49,807 bases of DNA from Desulfovibrio sp. DV (GCF_001936595.1 NZ_MLBG01000018.1:1-49807); one strand, 5' to 3'; positions 1-9,657 are shown, counted from the stretch's first letter. Notes: generated by a model from the sequence alone, not told the origin. Made by a program: numbers and translations.

Positions 1-8
1 GGCAGAAG

Positions 9-60
9 AGGCCTCCGGCGGCCGGGGGGGATAATCCCCCCGGACCCCCTTGATGGGGGA
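9..60. repeat. REP-like intergenic hairpin element
   Basis: The 13-mer GCCTCCGGCGGCC at 11-23 runs into a perfect 8-bp stem (CCGGGGGG at 22-29 with CCCCCCGG at 36-43), then a second small stem (CCCCC 45-49, GGGGG 55-59). The same 13-mer recurs at 3971-3983 after a similar purine-rich run. I read it as a dispersed intergenic repeat, perhaps ending transcription of a gene left of the window. The rest of 61-159 is leader for the next gene and shows nothing else clear. Confidence 0.5.
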
Positions 61-159
61 AGTGTTTTAAGGGGTTCCTGGCCCGGGGAGAGGGGGAACA
101 CGCAGTGCAGTGCAGGCAGCCGACCATACCGGCCAACCCATAGCCCAAGGGGAGACCAG

Positions 160-2772
160 ATGTTTAAATACCTCAAGACTGCCGCCGGATTATTGGGCTG
201 TCTAAGCGTCTCCATGCTCCTCGTGTGGGGATGCAGCCAGAGCGAACCGCCGGCCCAGCCTGCCAAACCGGTCGGGGAGGCGGGCGCGCCGACGCCGGCC
301 TTCAAGCCGGGGGTGCCGGAAGGGAAAAAGCTGGCCGCCCTTGATCCCGAGGCCGAAGCGGCCCGAATGAAAAAGATCATGGAGCGCAAACGGGCCAAGC
401 CCAAAAAGAGTTTTGACAAGCCCAGGGAAGCCCAGATCTTTTTTGCCCAGAAACGCGCTCCGGTCGGCGAAACGGCCATCCCGGTCCAGCGCTACATCAC
501 GGCCATGGAGGCCATGCGGGACATGCCGCTTTTTTCCACCCGCGACAATGTAATGATTCCGGCTGCGGATCGCCGGGCCTATGACACCCGCGGCGGGGCA
601 GCCCTCGGCAATTGGACCGGCGTCGGTCCCGGCAATGTGGGCGGGCGCATCCGGTCCATGGTGATCGACCCGGCCACACCGGCCACCATGTATATCGGCG
701 GCGTGGCCGGCGGCGTGTGGAAAACCACCAACGCCGGCACTACCTGGACGCCGCTGACCGATCTGCTGGCCAATCTGGCCGTGTGTTCCATGGCCATGGA
801 CCCCAAAAACGCCTCGGTCATCTATGCCGGCACCGGCGAAGGCTATTACAACGTCGACGCCGTGCGCGGGGCCGGCATCTTCAAGACCACCAACGCCGGG
901 ACAAACTGGACCCAGCTGGCCTCCACCGCCAATGCGGATTTCTATTACGTCAACAAGATCGTGGTCAGCCCCAACGTCTCCAGCCGTCTCTACGCCGCCA
1001 CCCGCAAAGGCGTTGCCGTCTCCACCGACACCGGCGCAAGCTGGACGCTCAAGCTGGATGCCGAGAACGTCAACGGCTGCACCGATCTGGTCGTTCGCAC
1101 CGACATCACCAGCGCCGATACGCTCATCGCGTCCTGCGGCACCTACCTGACCGCGCCAACCCAGGCCGCCATCCACCGCTCCGAGGACAACGGCCAGACC
1201 TGGACCTCGGTGCATACCCAGACGAACATGGACCGCACCTCCCTGGCCATTGCCAAAAGCGACCAGACCATCCTGTACGCCCTGGTCTCGTCCAACGCGT
1301 CCGGCAACTGGAGCAACGGGTTGCTCACCGTGCTCAAGTCCGTCAACGGCGGAGCGAGTTGGGTGGCCGTATACACCAACACCCTCTCCAAAACCCTCGA
1401 CAACATGCTGCTGACCAACGTCTGCTCGGCCTTCTGCGCCCAGTGTGAAGCCTCGGACACCTACGCCAACCAGGGCTGGTACGACAACGTCATTGCCGTG
1501 GACCCGATCAATCCCAACATTGTCTGGACCGGCGGCATCGACCTCTTCCGCTCCAACAACGGCGGCGTCTCCTGGGGACTGGCTTCGGTCTGGTGGGCCA
1601 ATACCAGCAAGGCCGCCTACAACCATGCCGACCACCATGTGCTGGTCTTTCACCCGAACTATAATGGCGACAGCAACAAGACGCTCTACAGCGGCAACGA
1701 CGGCGGCCTGTACCGCACCGACGACGCCCGGGCCGACACCACAACCGAAACCTGTTCGGACGCGGCATCCAAGGTCACCTGGGTGAGCCTTAATAATGGC
1801 CTGGGCATCACCCAGTACTATTACGGCGCGGTCTACCCCGGCGGCACGTCCTTTTTTGGCGGGGCCCAGGACAACGGCACCACGCGGGGGACCATAGCGG
1901 CCGGCACCAACGCCTGGACCACGCTGCTTGGCGGCGACGGCGGCGGGGTGGCCGTCAATCCGCAAAACACCAACACCCTTTACGGCGAATATACCAATCT
2001 AAGCCTCCAGCGTTCCATCAACGGTGGCACGGCCTTCACCCAGGCAACCACCGGCATCACCGAAGCCTCGGCCAATTTCGCCTTTATTGCGCCGTTTACC
2101 ATGGACCCCAACAACCCGGCCAACCTGTGGACCGGCGGCAAGACGCTCTGGCGCACCATAAATGGTGCGGACGCCTGGACCCAGGCCAGCTCCGCTCTTG
2201 CCGGCGACGGCACGGTCAGCGCCATCGCCGTGGCTCCGGGCAATTCCAACATCGTCGCCGTGGGCACGAACAAAGGCTCCGTCTTCGTGTCCACCACGGC
2301 CCTGTCCACCACCGGCGCAACCGCCTGGACTTCCACCAAGCCCGTTGACGGCAACATCGCCGCCCTGGCCTTTGATCCCGGCAATTCCAACATCCTCTAC
2401 GCCACCTGCTCCAACTTCGGGCAGCCCCACGTGCTCAAATCCAGCAACCGGGGCGCGACCTGGACCACTATCACCGGCACGGGAGCAACCGCCCTGCCCG
2501 ACATCCCGACCTTTGGCATCGTCATCGACCCCAATTTCCGAAACCGCCTCTACGTCGGCACCGACCTCGGCATTTTCGCCAGTCTCGACGGCGGCACCAC
2601 CTGGGCTGTGGAAAATTCCGGCTTTGCCAATGTCATCACCGAATCCCTGGTGGTTGAATCCGTGTCCAAACGGCTGTACGCCTTCACCCACGGCCGGGGC
2701 GTCTGGTACGTCCCCCTGCCGGCCAAGGCCGTCTCCGGGCCGGCAACCGATCTGCTGCTGCTTAATCAGTGA
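160..2772 (+). CDS. Asp-box (BNR/sortilin-like) beta-propeller lipoprotein
   Basis: 870 residues. The N-terminus is a lipoprotein signal peptide with a hydrophobic core and a VWGC lipobox, so Cys25 should be lipidated. A Pro/Lys-rich linker follows, then from about residue 188 to 815 many Asp-box repeats of the form S/T-x-D/N-x-G-x-x-W (TTNAGTTW, STDTGASW, SEDNGQTW, SLDGGTTW). This is the pattern of the sortilin/VPS10, sialidase and xyloglucanase-type beta-propellers. A GGAGACC ribosome site precedes the ATG. No catalytic residues could be assigned, so it may bind or hydrolyse a glycan or protein outside the cell. It appears monocistronic; the next gene is about 100 bases downstream beyond a hairpin. 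Confidence 0.85.
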   Translation: MFKYLKTAAGLLGCLSVSMLLVWGCSQSEPPAQPAKPVGEAGAPTPAFKPGVPEGKKLAALDPEAEAARMKKIMERKRAKPKKSFDKPREAQIFFAQKRAPVGETAIPVQRYITAMEAMRDMPLFSTRDNVMIPAADRRAYDTRGGAALGNWTGVGPGNVGGRIRSMVIDPATPATMYIGGVAGGVWKTTNAGTTWTPLTDLLANLAVCSMAMDPKNASVIYAGTGEGYYNVDAVRGAGIFKTTNAGTNWTQLASTANADFYYVNKIVVSPNVSSRLYAATRKGVAVSTDTGASWTLKLDAENVNGCTDLVVRTDITSADTLIASCGTYLTAPTQAAIHRSEDNGQTWTSVHTQTNMDRTSLAIAKSDQTILYALVSSNASGNWSNGLLTVLKSVNGGASWVAVYTNTLSKTLDNMLLTNVCSAFCAQCEASDTYANQGWYDNVIAVDPINPNIVWTGGIDLFRSNNGGVSWGLASVWWANTSKAAYNHADHHVLVFHPNYNGDSNKTLYSGNDGGLYRTDDARADTTTETCSDAASKVTWVSLNNGLGITQYYYGAVYPGGTSFFGGAQDNGTTRGTIAAGTNAWTTLLGGDGGGVAVNPQNTNTLYGEYTNLSLQRSINGGTAFTQATTGITEASANFAFIAPFTMDPNNPANLWTGGKTLWRTINGADAWTQASSALAGDGTVSAIAVAPGNSNIVAVGTNKGSVFVSTTALSTTGATAWTSTKPVDGNIAALAFDPGNSNILYATCSNFGQPHVLKSSNRGATWTTITGTGATALPDIPTFGIVIDPNFRNRLYVGTDLGIFASLDGGTTWAVENSGFANVITESLVVESVSKRLYAFTHGRGVWYVPLPAKAVSGPATDLLLLNQ

Positions 2773-2810
2773 CGCCGGCCAGCCCCGAATCGGTGCTGCC
2801 AAGACGAAAA

Positions 2811-2840
2811 GGCGGCCGGAAGGATCACCTTCCGGCCGCC
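2811..2840. terminator. Perfect 13-bp hairpin between the propeller gene and cobT
   Basis: GGCGGCCGGAAGG (2811-2823) pairs perfectly with 2828-2840 around an ATCA loop. No T tract follows on the plus strand; an A-rich flank on the left gives a weak U tract on the minus strand. It may stabilise the upstream mRNA end or act as a weak terminator. Confidence 0.5.
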
Positions 2841-2869
2841 CGATGTTTGAAACGTGCAAAGGAGTATCC

Positions 2870-3943
2870 ATGTCCCGCACCCTGTCCGATGTCCTGGCCG
2901 CCATCCGGCCCGTCGACCCGGCCCTCGTTCCCGTGGCCAAGGCCCATCTCGACAACCTGACCAAGCCGCGCGGCAGCCTTGGGCGTCTGGAAGAAATGGC
3001 CGAGCGCCTGTTTGCCATCCGCGGCGGCCAGACCCCGGTGGCCGATCCGGCCCGCATCTATGTCTGCGCCGGCGACCACGGCGTGGCCGAAGAGGGCGTC
3101 AGCCTGTTTCCCCAGGAAGTCACCCGGCAGATGGTGGCCAATTTCCTGACCGGCGGGGCCGGCATCAATGTCCTGGCCGCCACTGCCGGCGTGGACATCC
3201 GGGTGGTGGACGCCGGCTGCCTGGGCGACCCCTTTGCCGCCCACCCCCGTTTTGCCGGAGCGCGCGTGGCCTCGGGCACGGCCAATTTCGTCACCGGCCC
3301 GGCCATGAGCCGCGCCGTGTGCACCGAGGCCCTGCTCCTTGGCGTGTCCCTGGCCGACGAGGCCGCCGCCGAAGGCTTCATGGCCCTGGGCACCGGCGAT
3401 ATGGGCATTGCCAACACCACACCCTCCACCGCCCTTTTCTGCGCCTACCTGGGCCTGGCCCCGCAGGCCATCACCGGTCCCGGCACCGGCCTTGATCCCC
3501 ATGGCGTGCGCCGCAAGGCCGAGGTCATCAGCCAGGGTCTGGCCCGCCACAGCGACGTCGTGGCCGCCGGCGATCCGGTAGGCATCCTGGCCGCCCTGGG
3601 TGGTCTGGAAATCGCCTGTCTGGCCGGGCTGGTCCTGGGCGCTGCCGCCAACCGCCTGCCCATTGCCGTGGACGGATTCATTTCCACCGCCGCCTACACC
3701 GCCGCCCGGGCCATCTGCCCGAGCGTTGCCGACTACGCCTTTTTAAGCCACGCCTCGGCCGAACCCGGCTACGCCGCCATCATGGCCGCCATGGGCCAAA
3801 AGCCGCTGCTCGACCTCGGCCTTCGCCTGGGCGAGGGAACCGGCTCGGCCCTGGCCCTGTTCCTGCTCCGGGCCAGCGCCAACATCTACAACGACATGGC
3901 CACCTTCGCCGCCGCCGGCGTCAGCAGCGGCCAGGGGGCGTAG
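2870..3943 (+). CDS. cobT: Nicotinate-nucleotide--dimethylbenzimidazole phosphoribosyltransferase
   Basis: CobT transfers phosphoribose from nicotinate mononucleotide to dimethylbenzimidazole, making alpha-ribazole phosphate for the lower ligand of cobalamin. The 357-residue length is normal. Family segments are visible: the CAGDHG motif near residue 65, GTGDMGIANTT near 175-185, and LRLGEGTGSA near 318-327 carrying the catalytic glutamate of the family. The ATG at 2870 has AAAGGAG just upstream; in-frame codons further upstream are non-coding in character. No other cobalamin gene and no recognisable cobalamin riboswitch is adjacent. Confidence 0.95.
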   Translation: MSRTLSDVLAAIRPVDPALVPVAKAHLDNLTKPRGSLGRLEEMAERLFAIRGGQTPVADPARIYVCAGDHGVAEEGVSLFPQEVTRQMVANFLTGGAGINVLAATAGVDIRVVDAGCLGDPFAAHPRFAGARVASGTANFVTGPAMSRAVCTEALLLGVSLADEAAAEGFMALGTGDMGIANTTPSTALFCAYLGLAPQAITGPGTGLDPHGVRRKAEVISQGLARHSDVVAAGDPVGILAALGGLEIACLAGLVLGAAANRLPIAVDGFISTAAYTAARAICPSVADYAFLSHASAEPGYAAIMAAMGQKPLLDLGLRLGEGTGSALALFLLRASANIYNDMATFAAAGVSSGQGA

Positions 3944-3956
3944 CCTGGGGGTAAGA

Positions 3957-4110
3957 GAGGAGAGGGGAGCGCCTCCGGCGGCCAAAGGGCAGTGCCTTGG
4001 ATCCCACGTGGGGGTGTTTGATCTGACGGTGCGCGTTGCCAAGTCGGTGCGCGGAAGTAAAGCAGGAAAAGACGGGAAGAGATCGGCAGCCAAAGGGCCG
4101 TGGCCTTTGG
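3957..4110. repeat. REP-like intergenic region downstream of cobT
   Basis: The 243-base gap after cobT starts with a purine run and the 13-mer GCCTCCGGCGGCC (3971-3983), identical to the copy at 11-23. An imperfect stem near 4090-4110 (CCAAAGGGCC / GGCCTTTGG) follows. No coding signal was seen. It is probably an intergenic repeat of this genome. Confidence 0.4.
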
Positions 4111-4124
4111 AAAACCGCGCTTAT

Positions 4125-4172
4125 AAGCGGCCCGGGACCTTGTTGCGGCAAGATTCCGGGCCGCTTTTTTTT
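4125..4172 (+). terminator. Rho-independent terminator after cobT
   Basis: The 13-bp stem (4125-4137 with 4154-4166, one G-T pair) is followed by eight T residues (4165-4172). It ends plus-strand transcription before the convergent glycan genes. Confidence 0.85.
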
Positions 4173-4186
4173 GAGGTCGCGCGGCC

Positions 4187-5329
4187 TTATTCTGTAAGGA
4201 CGTAGGCCCCTTGGTAAAAGGGCTCTTGCGCCATGTCGGCGGCAAAGCGGACCCGGGAAGCGGCAATCAGGCAGTCAGCGGCGGCCATGGGCCGGCCAAG
4301 GCCGCTTCGGTCAACTAGCCGGGGCGCGGCGTGGTCCGGCGCGGTCCGGGCGATGACCCGCCAGCACGGGCTGTGCTGGTAGACAGGCAGGCAGTGGGCG
4401 GTATTGGTCGTGGCGACATAGCGCGGCGACCAGGTGTGGGCCTTGGCGTCGGGGTTTAAAAAATGCAGTTCCGGCAGGTCGCTGACCAGACGGGCGGTGA
4501 AAAGGGGCGGGGCCGGCTTTTGGAGAACAAGGGGCGGGGCCGCCGGATCGGCCAGGGCCTCGGGGCCGAGCCAGGCCAGGAAGGCCTCTGGATCGGCCCC
4601 GGCCGGGGTCTGGACGAACCAGGGGCCAACCACGTGGGTGGTGACGGTGGTCTGGCGGTAGTGCGCGCCGGCCAGGATTTTTTCGGCCAGGGCGAGATCG
4701 TCGGCCGTGTCGATGTCCACGGTCTCGGGCAGGGTCACATCCAGCCGGTATTCCCGCTCGCCCAGGCGGTAGCCCAGGTGCATGGCCTGGATGTGCGGGG
4801 TTTCGCGCCGCCACAGCATGTAGCTGGTGGAGGAAAAACGCAGCAGGTTGGGAAAACCGGCAAAGACCGGGGCCACGCCGCCAGGGACCGGAAAGAAATA
4901 GTCGCGGTCCCAGTGCTGTTCCGGACGCACGGCCTGGACACGCAGGGCATAGCCGGTGTGGATGGCGGCGGCGGCTTCATGGAGGCGCTCGGTGCGGCGA
5001 AAGGGGAAGGTCGGCATGAACAGTCCGGCCCAGTCAAGCTCGGGCCGGTTTTCCACATAATGATCGGCCACCTGGGCCAGGGGTGCGTCGTCGCCGGCCA
5101 GGGCCTCGGGCCGCATGAGGACCCGGACGTCGCCCCCCGGATAGCGTTGGCCAACCAGGGCGGCCACGGCCCTGCTTTCGGTGGATACGGTCACGTCGCA
5201 AAAGACGCCGCTGGCCAGGAGCACGTCCAGGGTGCGGCACACCAGCGGCACACCGCCAAGGTCGATGATGTTCTTGCCGGGCAGACGCCTGGACCCCATT
5301 CGGGCCGGCACCAGGGCTCCGATACGCAT
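4187..5329 (-). CDS. CMP-sugar synthetase-like cytidylyltransferase
   Basis: 380 residues from the ATG at 5329. The start is fixed by AAGGAGGT lying inside the last codons of the upstream gene, five bases before the ATG. Residues 1-230 match the N-acylneuraminate cytidylyltransferase (NeuA/PseF) family, with the nucleotide-binding segment PARMGSRRLPGKN near residues 8-20 and a sugar-nucleotidyltransferase core. Members activate nonulosonic or related acidic sugars with CTP. About 150 extra C-terminal residues exceed a plain NeuA and were not recognised. It is the last gene of a tightly spaced minus-strand set with glycosyltransferases, so it probably supplies an activated sugar for a surface glycan. 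The exact sugar is unknown. Confidence 0.75.
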   Translation of the reverse strand: MRIGALVPARMGSRRLPGKNIIDLGGVPLVCRTLDVLLASGVFCDVTVSTESRAVAALVGQRYPGGDVRVLMRPEALAGDDAPLAQVADHYVENRPELDWAGLFMPTFPFRRTERLHEAAAAIHTGYALRVQAVRPEQHWDRDYFFPVPGGVAPVFAGFPNLLRFSSTSYMLWRRETPHIQAMHLGYRLGEREYRLDVTLPETVDIDTADDLALAEKILAGAHYRQTTVTTHVVGPWFVQTPAGADPEAFLAWLGPEALADPAAPPLVLQKPAPPLFTARLVSDLPELHFLNPDAKAHTWSPRYVATTNTAHCLPVYQHSPCWRVIARTAPDHAAPRLVDRSGLGRPMAAADCLIAASRVRFAADMAQEPFYQGAYVLTE

Positions 5330-5334
5330 ACGGC

Positions 5335-7977
5335 TTAGACCTCCTTGGCCGGGAAGAAATGGGGACGATGGCGGCACAGGCTGTGCGTAACCTCGGCCAT
5401 GTACTGCTCGTGGAGGACCACGGCCCGGTTGCTGCCGTGGCGGCGGTAGCCGCCGATCAGGCGGTCCACGGTCGTGAGCCGGGTGAGCTTGAAAAAACGC
5501 AGCCACAGATCGAAGTCGCCGGCCAGGGGAAAGTCAGGGTCAAAGCCGGCCCCGGCGGCCTGCCACAGTTCCCGGCTAAAAAAGGTGCTCTCCTGCTGGA
5601 TAAAGGCCCGGAAGTCGCCGTCGTAAAAGACCTCCGGGCTCCAGGCCGGCAGGTCCGGGCGCACCCAGGTGACGCACCCGGCAGCGTCAAAGGCCGTGGG
5701 CCGGCCGGTGATCCAGCGGACCGCAGGAGCGGACAAAAAGGCGTCGGCCACCTTCAAAAGGGCCTGGGGGTGGAGCAGGTCGTCGGCGTTGAGCCAGCCG
5801 CATATGGCCGCGTCGCTGCCGGCCAGCCCCTCGGCCACGGCCGGGTAGTGGCCGGCGTCGGGCCGGCTGCGCCAGGCGGCCAGATGGGGGGCTGCCCGGC
5901 GGATGATGGCGGCCGAACCGTCGGTGCTGCCGCCGTCCAGGACCACATAGGACAGGGCCGGATAGTTCTGGGAGAGCACGCTGTCCAGGGCGGCGGCCAG
6001 AAAGGGGGCCTGGTTGAGCGAGGGCGTGGCCAGCCGGATGGCCGGCAGGGGCGTGCGCCTGAGGATTTCCGGCAAGGCCAGGGCGGCGACGGCGTCGCGG
6101 GCCATGGCCGCTGCCGGGGCGTGGCCCGGGACGGCGTCCGGCTCCGGGGTGAGTTCTTCGGCCGTAAAAGAGAGATTCCAGGAAAAGGCCCGGCCAAAGG
6201 CGGCAAAGGGGATGCCGGTGACCGGCAGCCAGTTGCGCTCGTAGGCGGCCCGGGACAGGTGGTGCCAGTCCGGGTCGGCGGCGATGGCGGCAAAGGGGGT
6301 CAGTTCGTCCTGCCGGCCGAGCCGGGCCAGCAGGTAGGGCAGGAAACCGCACGTCCAGGGGCCGTCCGGTTTGGCCACCACGTCCAAGAGGTGCAGATGG
6401 AGCCCCCCCGGCCGGGCCAGCCGGGCCAGATCGGCAGCCAGGGCGCGCCAGACCTCCGGGTCTTCGGGCACATGCTCCAGGGCCGAGACCGAGACCACGG
6501 CGTCAAAGCCGGCGTCCGGCAACTGGCTGGAAAAATCCCCCAGGGCGGCGCGCACCAGCCGGCCGGGATGGTTGGCCGGCAGGCCGGTCGGGCCGTTGCC
6601 GGTTCCGGCCAGGGGGTCAAGATTGGTGTAGGCAAAGCGCCCGGCCAAGGCCCGTCCCAGAGGGGAGACGCCGCCGCCGATTTCCAGCACCCTGGCCCCG
6701 GCCGGTAACGAGGACGACAGCACATGCCAGGCCAGCAGATGCTGGTAGTGCTTGAGATCGGCCAGCCCGGCGTCGCGAAAGGCCAGCTCCGGGGGCGGGT
6801 CCATGGCCGCGAAATGGCTTTTCTGGGAGTAGCGCCAGGGCCGAAAGTCGCGGCCCGTGGCAAAGGGCGGGGACGGGTGGCCGGTTGCCGCCAGATGCGT
6901 TTCCCGCCGGGCGGCGTGTATGGCCTCGGGCAGGGCCACGGCGAAAAACCGGGCCGCAGCCCGGTCCAGGGCCAGGGCCGGCTGGCGGCGAAGGCTCGCC
7001 GGATCGCGCAGCAGCCGCTCGTAGGCTTCCAGATAATAGGCCACCCGGGTCTTGGCGGAAAAATGGCTGGTCAGCCAGTCGCGTCCGGCCAGTCCCACGG
7101 CGTCGGCCGCCTCGGGATCGTCCAGGAGCGCCCGAAGGACCGGGCCGGCGTCTTCCAGCCGGACATTGACAAAGGGGCAGCGCGGCGTGCCGGCAAAGGC
7201 GGCCAACAGTTCCAGGCAGCGGCCGTCGAGAAAGGCCAGCACCGGCTTGGCCAGGGCCAGCCCTTCCAGACCGGTTAAGTGGTAGCTGCCGCTGGCCAGA
7301 TCGTCGATGACGATTCTGGCCCGGCTTTTTCGGGCCAGGGCCTCGGCCAGGGGCAGGCCGGTGACGATGTCGCAGGTAACGCCCCGGGCGCGGCCAAGCT
7401 GCCCGAGCAGGGCGGCCGTTTCCGGCGCGGCCTTGGTGTTCCAGCGGTCCTCGAAGGCCCCGACCGTCTTGGTGTGGCTGAAAAAGACGTCCACAGCCGG
7501 CGGGCCGTCGGCCGGCAGGTAGCCGGGTTCGTCCTCGGGCACGAAATTGGGCACCACCCAGGCCCGGGGATAGAGGCGCTCGGGATACTGGGCAATGACC
7601 AGGGCCGGCAGGGGATCGGCCAGCAATTCGGAGACGGGGATGCCCATGGTCCCGGCCACCAGGGCCGGGGTGCTGTGGAACTGGCGCACCACGGCCGCGC
7701 CGCGCCGGGCCAGGGCGGCGAAATCGAGAGGGGCAAAGGCTTTCGAGTCCAGCGCCAGGTAGTTGTGCAGATGGATGACGTCGGCGGTCTCGGCCAGGGC
7801 CAGGGCCAGCTTTGGCGTCTCGTCAAAGACCACGTCCTGGCCGAACAGCCCGAACCGGGTGGTGTCCACCAGGCGGGCGTCAAGGCCGGCGTGGCGGGCC
7901 AGGGCGGCAACCAGACGCAGCGGCATCCCGGCCAGCGGGGTGGTGGAAAAATGGACCACGCGAAGGGGCCGGCTCAC
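5335..7977 (-). CDS. Fused glycosyltransferase / methyltransferase / glycosyltransferase
   Basis: 880 residues starting at a GTG whose GTGA overlaps the stop of the upstream gene. Residues 1-340 resemble a GT4-like glycosyltransferase fold (IHLHNYLAL segment and the late LEGLALAKPVLAF acceptor loop). Residues about 400-560 carry a class I SAM-methyltransferase with motif I VLEIGGGVSPLG near residue 430 and a post-motif ALEHVPEDPEVW. From about residue 645 a GT2 glycosyltransferase begins (ATPSLNQAPFL, then VVLDGGSTDGS holding the nucleotide-sugar aspartate). Multi-domain enzymes of this type build and methylate chains such as O-antigen or flagellin glycans. Substrates are not predictable. It is probably co-transcribed with both neighbours. 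Confidence 0.8.
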   Translation of the reverse strand: MSRPLRVVHFSTTPLAGMPLRLVAALARHAGLDARLVDTTRFGLFGQDVVFDETPKLALALAETADVIHLHNYLALDSKAFAPLDFAALARRGAAVVRQFHSTPALVAGTMGIPVSELLADPLPALVIAQYPERLYPRAWVVPNFVPEDEPGYLPADGPPAVDVFFSHTKTVGAFEDRWNTKAAPETAALLGQLGRARGVTCDIVTGLPLAEALARKSRARIVIDDLASGSYHLTGLEGLALAKPVLAFLDGRCLELLAAFAGTPRCPFVNVRLEDAGPVLRALLDDPEAADAVGLAGRDWLTSHFSAKTRVAYYLEAYERLLRDPASLRRQPALALDRAAARFFAVALPEAIHAARRETHLAATGHPSPPFATGRDFRPWRYSQKSHFAAMDPPPELAFRDAGLADLKHYQHLLAWHVLSSSLPAGARVLEIGGGVSPLGRALAGRFAYTNLDPLAGTGNGPTGLPANHPGRLVRAALGDFSSQLPDAGFDAVVSVSALEHVPEDPEVWRALAADLARLARPGGLHLHLLDVVAKPDGPWTCGFLPYLLARLGRQDELTPFAAIAADPDWHHLSRAAYERNWLPVTGIPFAAFGRAFSWNLSFTAEELTPEPDAVPGHAPAAAMARDAVAALALPEILRRTPLPAIRLATPSLNQAPFLAAALDSVLSQNYPALSYVVLDGGSTDGSAAIIRRAAPHLAAWRSRPDAGHYPAVAEGLAGSDAAICGWLNADDLLHPQALLKVADAFLSAPAVRWITGRPTAFDAAGCVTWVRPDLPAWSPEVFYDGDFRAFIQQESTFFSRELWQAAGAGFDPDFPLAGDFDLWLRFFKLTRLTTVDRLIGGYRRHGSNRAVVLHEQYMAEVTHSLCRHRPHFFPAKEV

Positions 7978-9657
7978 GGGGCGGCCTCCAGGGGCGGCAG
8001 GGGCAGGCCCCGGGCGGCCAGTTCGGCCCGCAGCCGTCCGGCCGGATCGCCCAGGGCCAGCCGCCGGGAGAAGCGGGCCAGCTGGCCCTGGCCGGCGGCA
8101 GCCAGGGCCGCGGCCATGGCCTCCTCAAGGCCGGGTTCGCGGCGATAGGCGGCCAGATTGGCCTGGGCCAGCTCCAGGCCAAGGGGCCAGTCGTTTCGGC
8201 GGTGGAGGGACAGGTTGGACAAAAGCCCCACCTGCTCGGCCTGGGTTCCGGGCAGGCGGCGCAGTATCCCGGCCAGCCGGCGGTCGACCTCCAGGGCGTC
8301 CGGGCGCAGCACCTTGGCCGCAAGCAGGCACTCGGCGGCGTTTTCGGGCAGATGGCGGTCCGGGTCGAAGACCATGCCCGGCGCGGCGTCGTATCCTCCG
8401 GCTTCGAGGGCGGCGGCGAAAAAGAGCAGATAGTCAAAGGCGTCGTGGAGGCGGACCGCCCGGACCCGGCCGGTTGCGCCCACATAGGCGGCGTAGGCCC
8501 GTCTGGCCCCTTCCGGGTCGCCCATCCGCCAGCAGGCGGCGCAGGCCAGGGCCGCCGCCTGGACATTGGCGGCCAGATCGGGCCGGGCCAGGCACACGCC
8601 GGCCAGTTGGGGGAGAAGGGTCCGGTCGTCCGTGTCTGCGGCCATGTGGAGCATGGCCATGACCACGGCCGGGCTGGGCGGGGCCGCGGCCAGGCGGTCC
8701 CAGACCGCTTGCCGGGGCAGGGAGGTCTGGCCGCTGCGCAAGAGGCGGAAAAAGGTCAGGGCCGTGGCTTCGGCTGCGGCCGGACCGGTGACCGGGCTGC
8801 CCGGGGCGTTGCCGGCCTCGGCGGCCAGGGCGAGCAAGGCCGCGGCCCGGTGCTCGGGCAGATGGCGGGCTTCCACGGCGGCGTGGGCGGCCCGGCCCAT
8901 TTTTTCGGCCAGTCCGGGATGGGCGGCGGCAAAACGGAGATGCTCGTCGAGTTCCAGCACGTCGTCGTAGTACAGGGCCTCGCGGCCCGGCGCGAACAGT
9001 TCGGCCACGGCCTCGGGCCTGCGTTCGGAAATGGGCAGGCAGCCGCAGGAGGCGGCTTCGAACAGGCGCTGGTTGACCTCGCCGGCAATGCACTCGTTGG
9101 GGGCGACCCGGGCATCGGCGTAGACCGCGGCCATGGGCCACGCCGTAGGCGTCCTGGCAGGGCGTGAGCCCGGCGGCGGCCAGATGGTCGGCAAACCACT
9201 GGCGGCGGCGGCGAAGGGCGGTGACGCGTCCGACAAAGGCCATGTCCCGGCTGCGCCCGGCAAAGGGGGCAAAGGGCCGCCTGACCCCGTTCCAGGTGAT
9301 CCAGGCGGTCCGGGCGGCTCCGGCCGCGGCAAAGGCGTCGAGCAGATGGGGCTGGGTGCTGGCTGTGGCGGAAAACTGCCGGGCGTAGTGGCCCTGCCAG
9401 AAAAAATTGAGATGGGGGTCGCGGGCCCAGAAAATGGTGGGGCAGGGGGCGGCCTCGATGTCGGTCAGCACGAACCGTTTGCCGAGATGTTCCTGGTGGA
9501 TGACGCAGTCGGGCGGCTCGGGCAGATCGGCCAGGAGGCGCGGCAGGCTGGCCGTGCCCGCGGGCGGATCAAGGGCCACGGCAGCCACCCCGAGGCGGGA
9601 AAAAGCCCCGGCCAGGGAGGAGTGGATGAGGCAGACGGTTCGTATCCGGGCGGCCAT
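7974..9657 (-). pseudogene. CgeB-like glycosyltransferase split by a single-base frameshift
   Basis: Two overlapping frames make one protein. The upstream frame from ATG 9657 gives an N-terminal domain through the segment AFVGRVTALRRRRQWFADHL and QDAYGVA. It then loses homology, while a second frame continues with MAAVYADARVAPNE, GEVNQRLFEAASCGCLPISE and a C-terminal helical domain to the stop at 7974. Removing one C from the CCC run at 9135-9137 (minus sense GTGGCCCATGG) joins the two into about 560 residues of a Glyco_trans_1_2/CgeB-type glycosyltransferase. The 3' frame may begin internally, but its upstream residues look non-coding. This is either a real null mutation or an assembly error. 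The stop overlaps the GTG of the next gene. Confidence 0.7.

Noticed and set aside
202-1965. 587-residue minus-strand ORF opposite the propeller gene
   Set aside because: It is an antisense shadow of a gene with clear signal peptide and repeats; the translation is Gly/Val/Arg-rich with no domain.
2773-2869. Cobalamin riboswitch upstream of cobT
   Set aside because: The spacer is under 100 bases and holds only a simple 13-bp hairpin; no B12-box-like sequence was seen.
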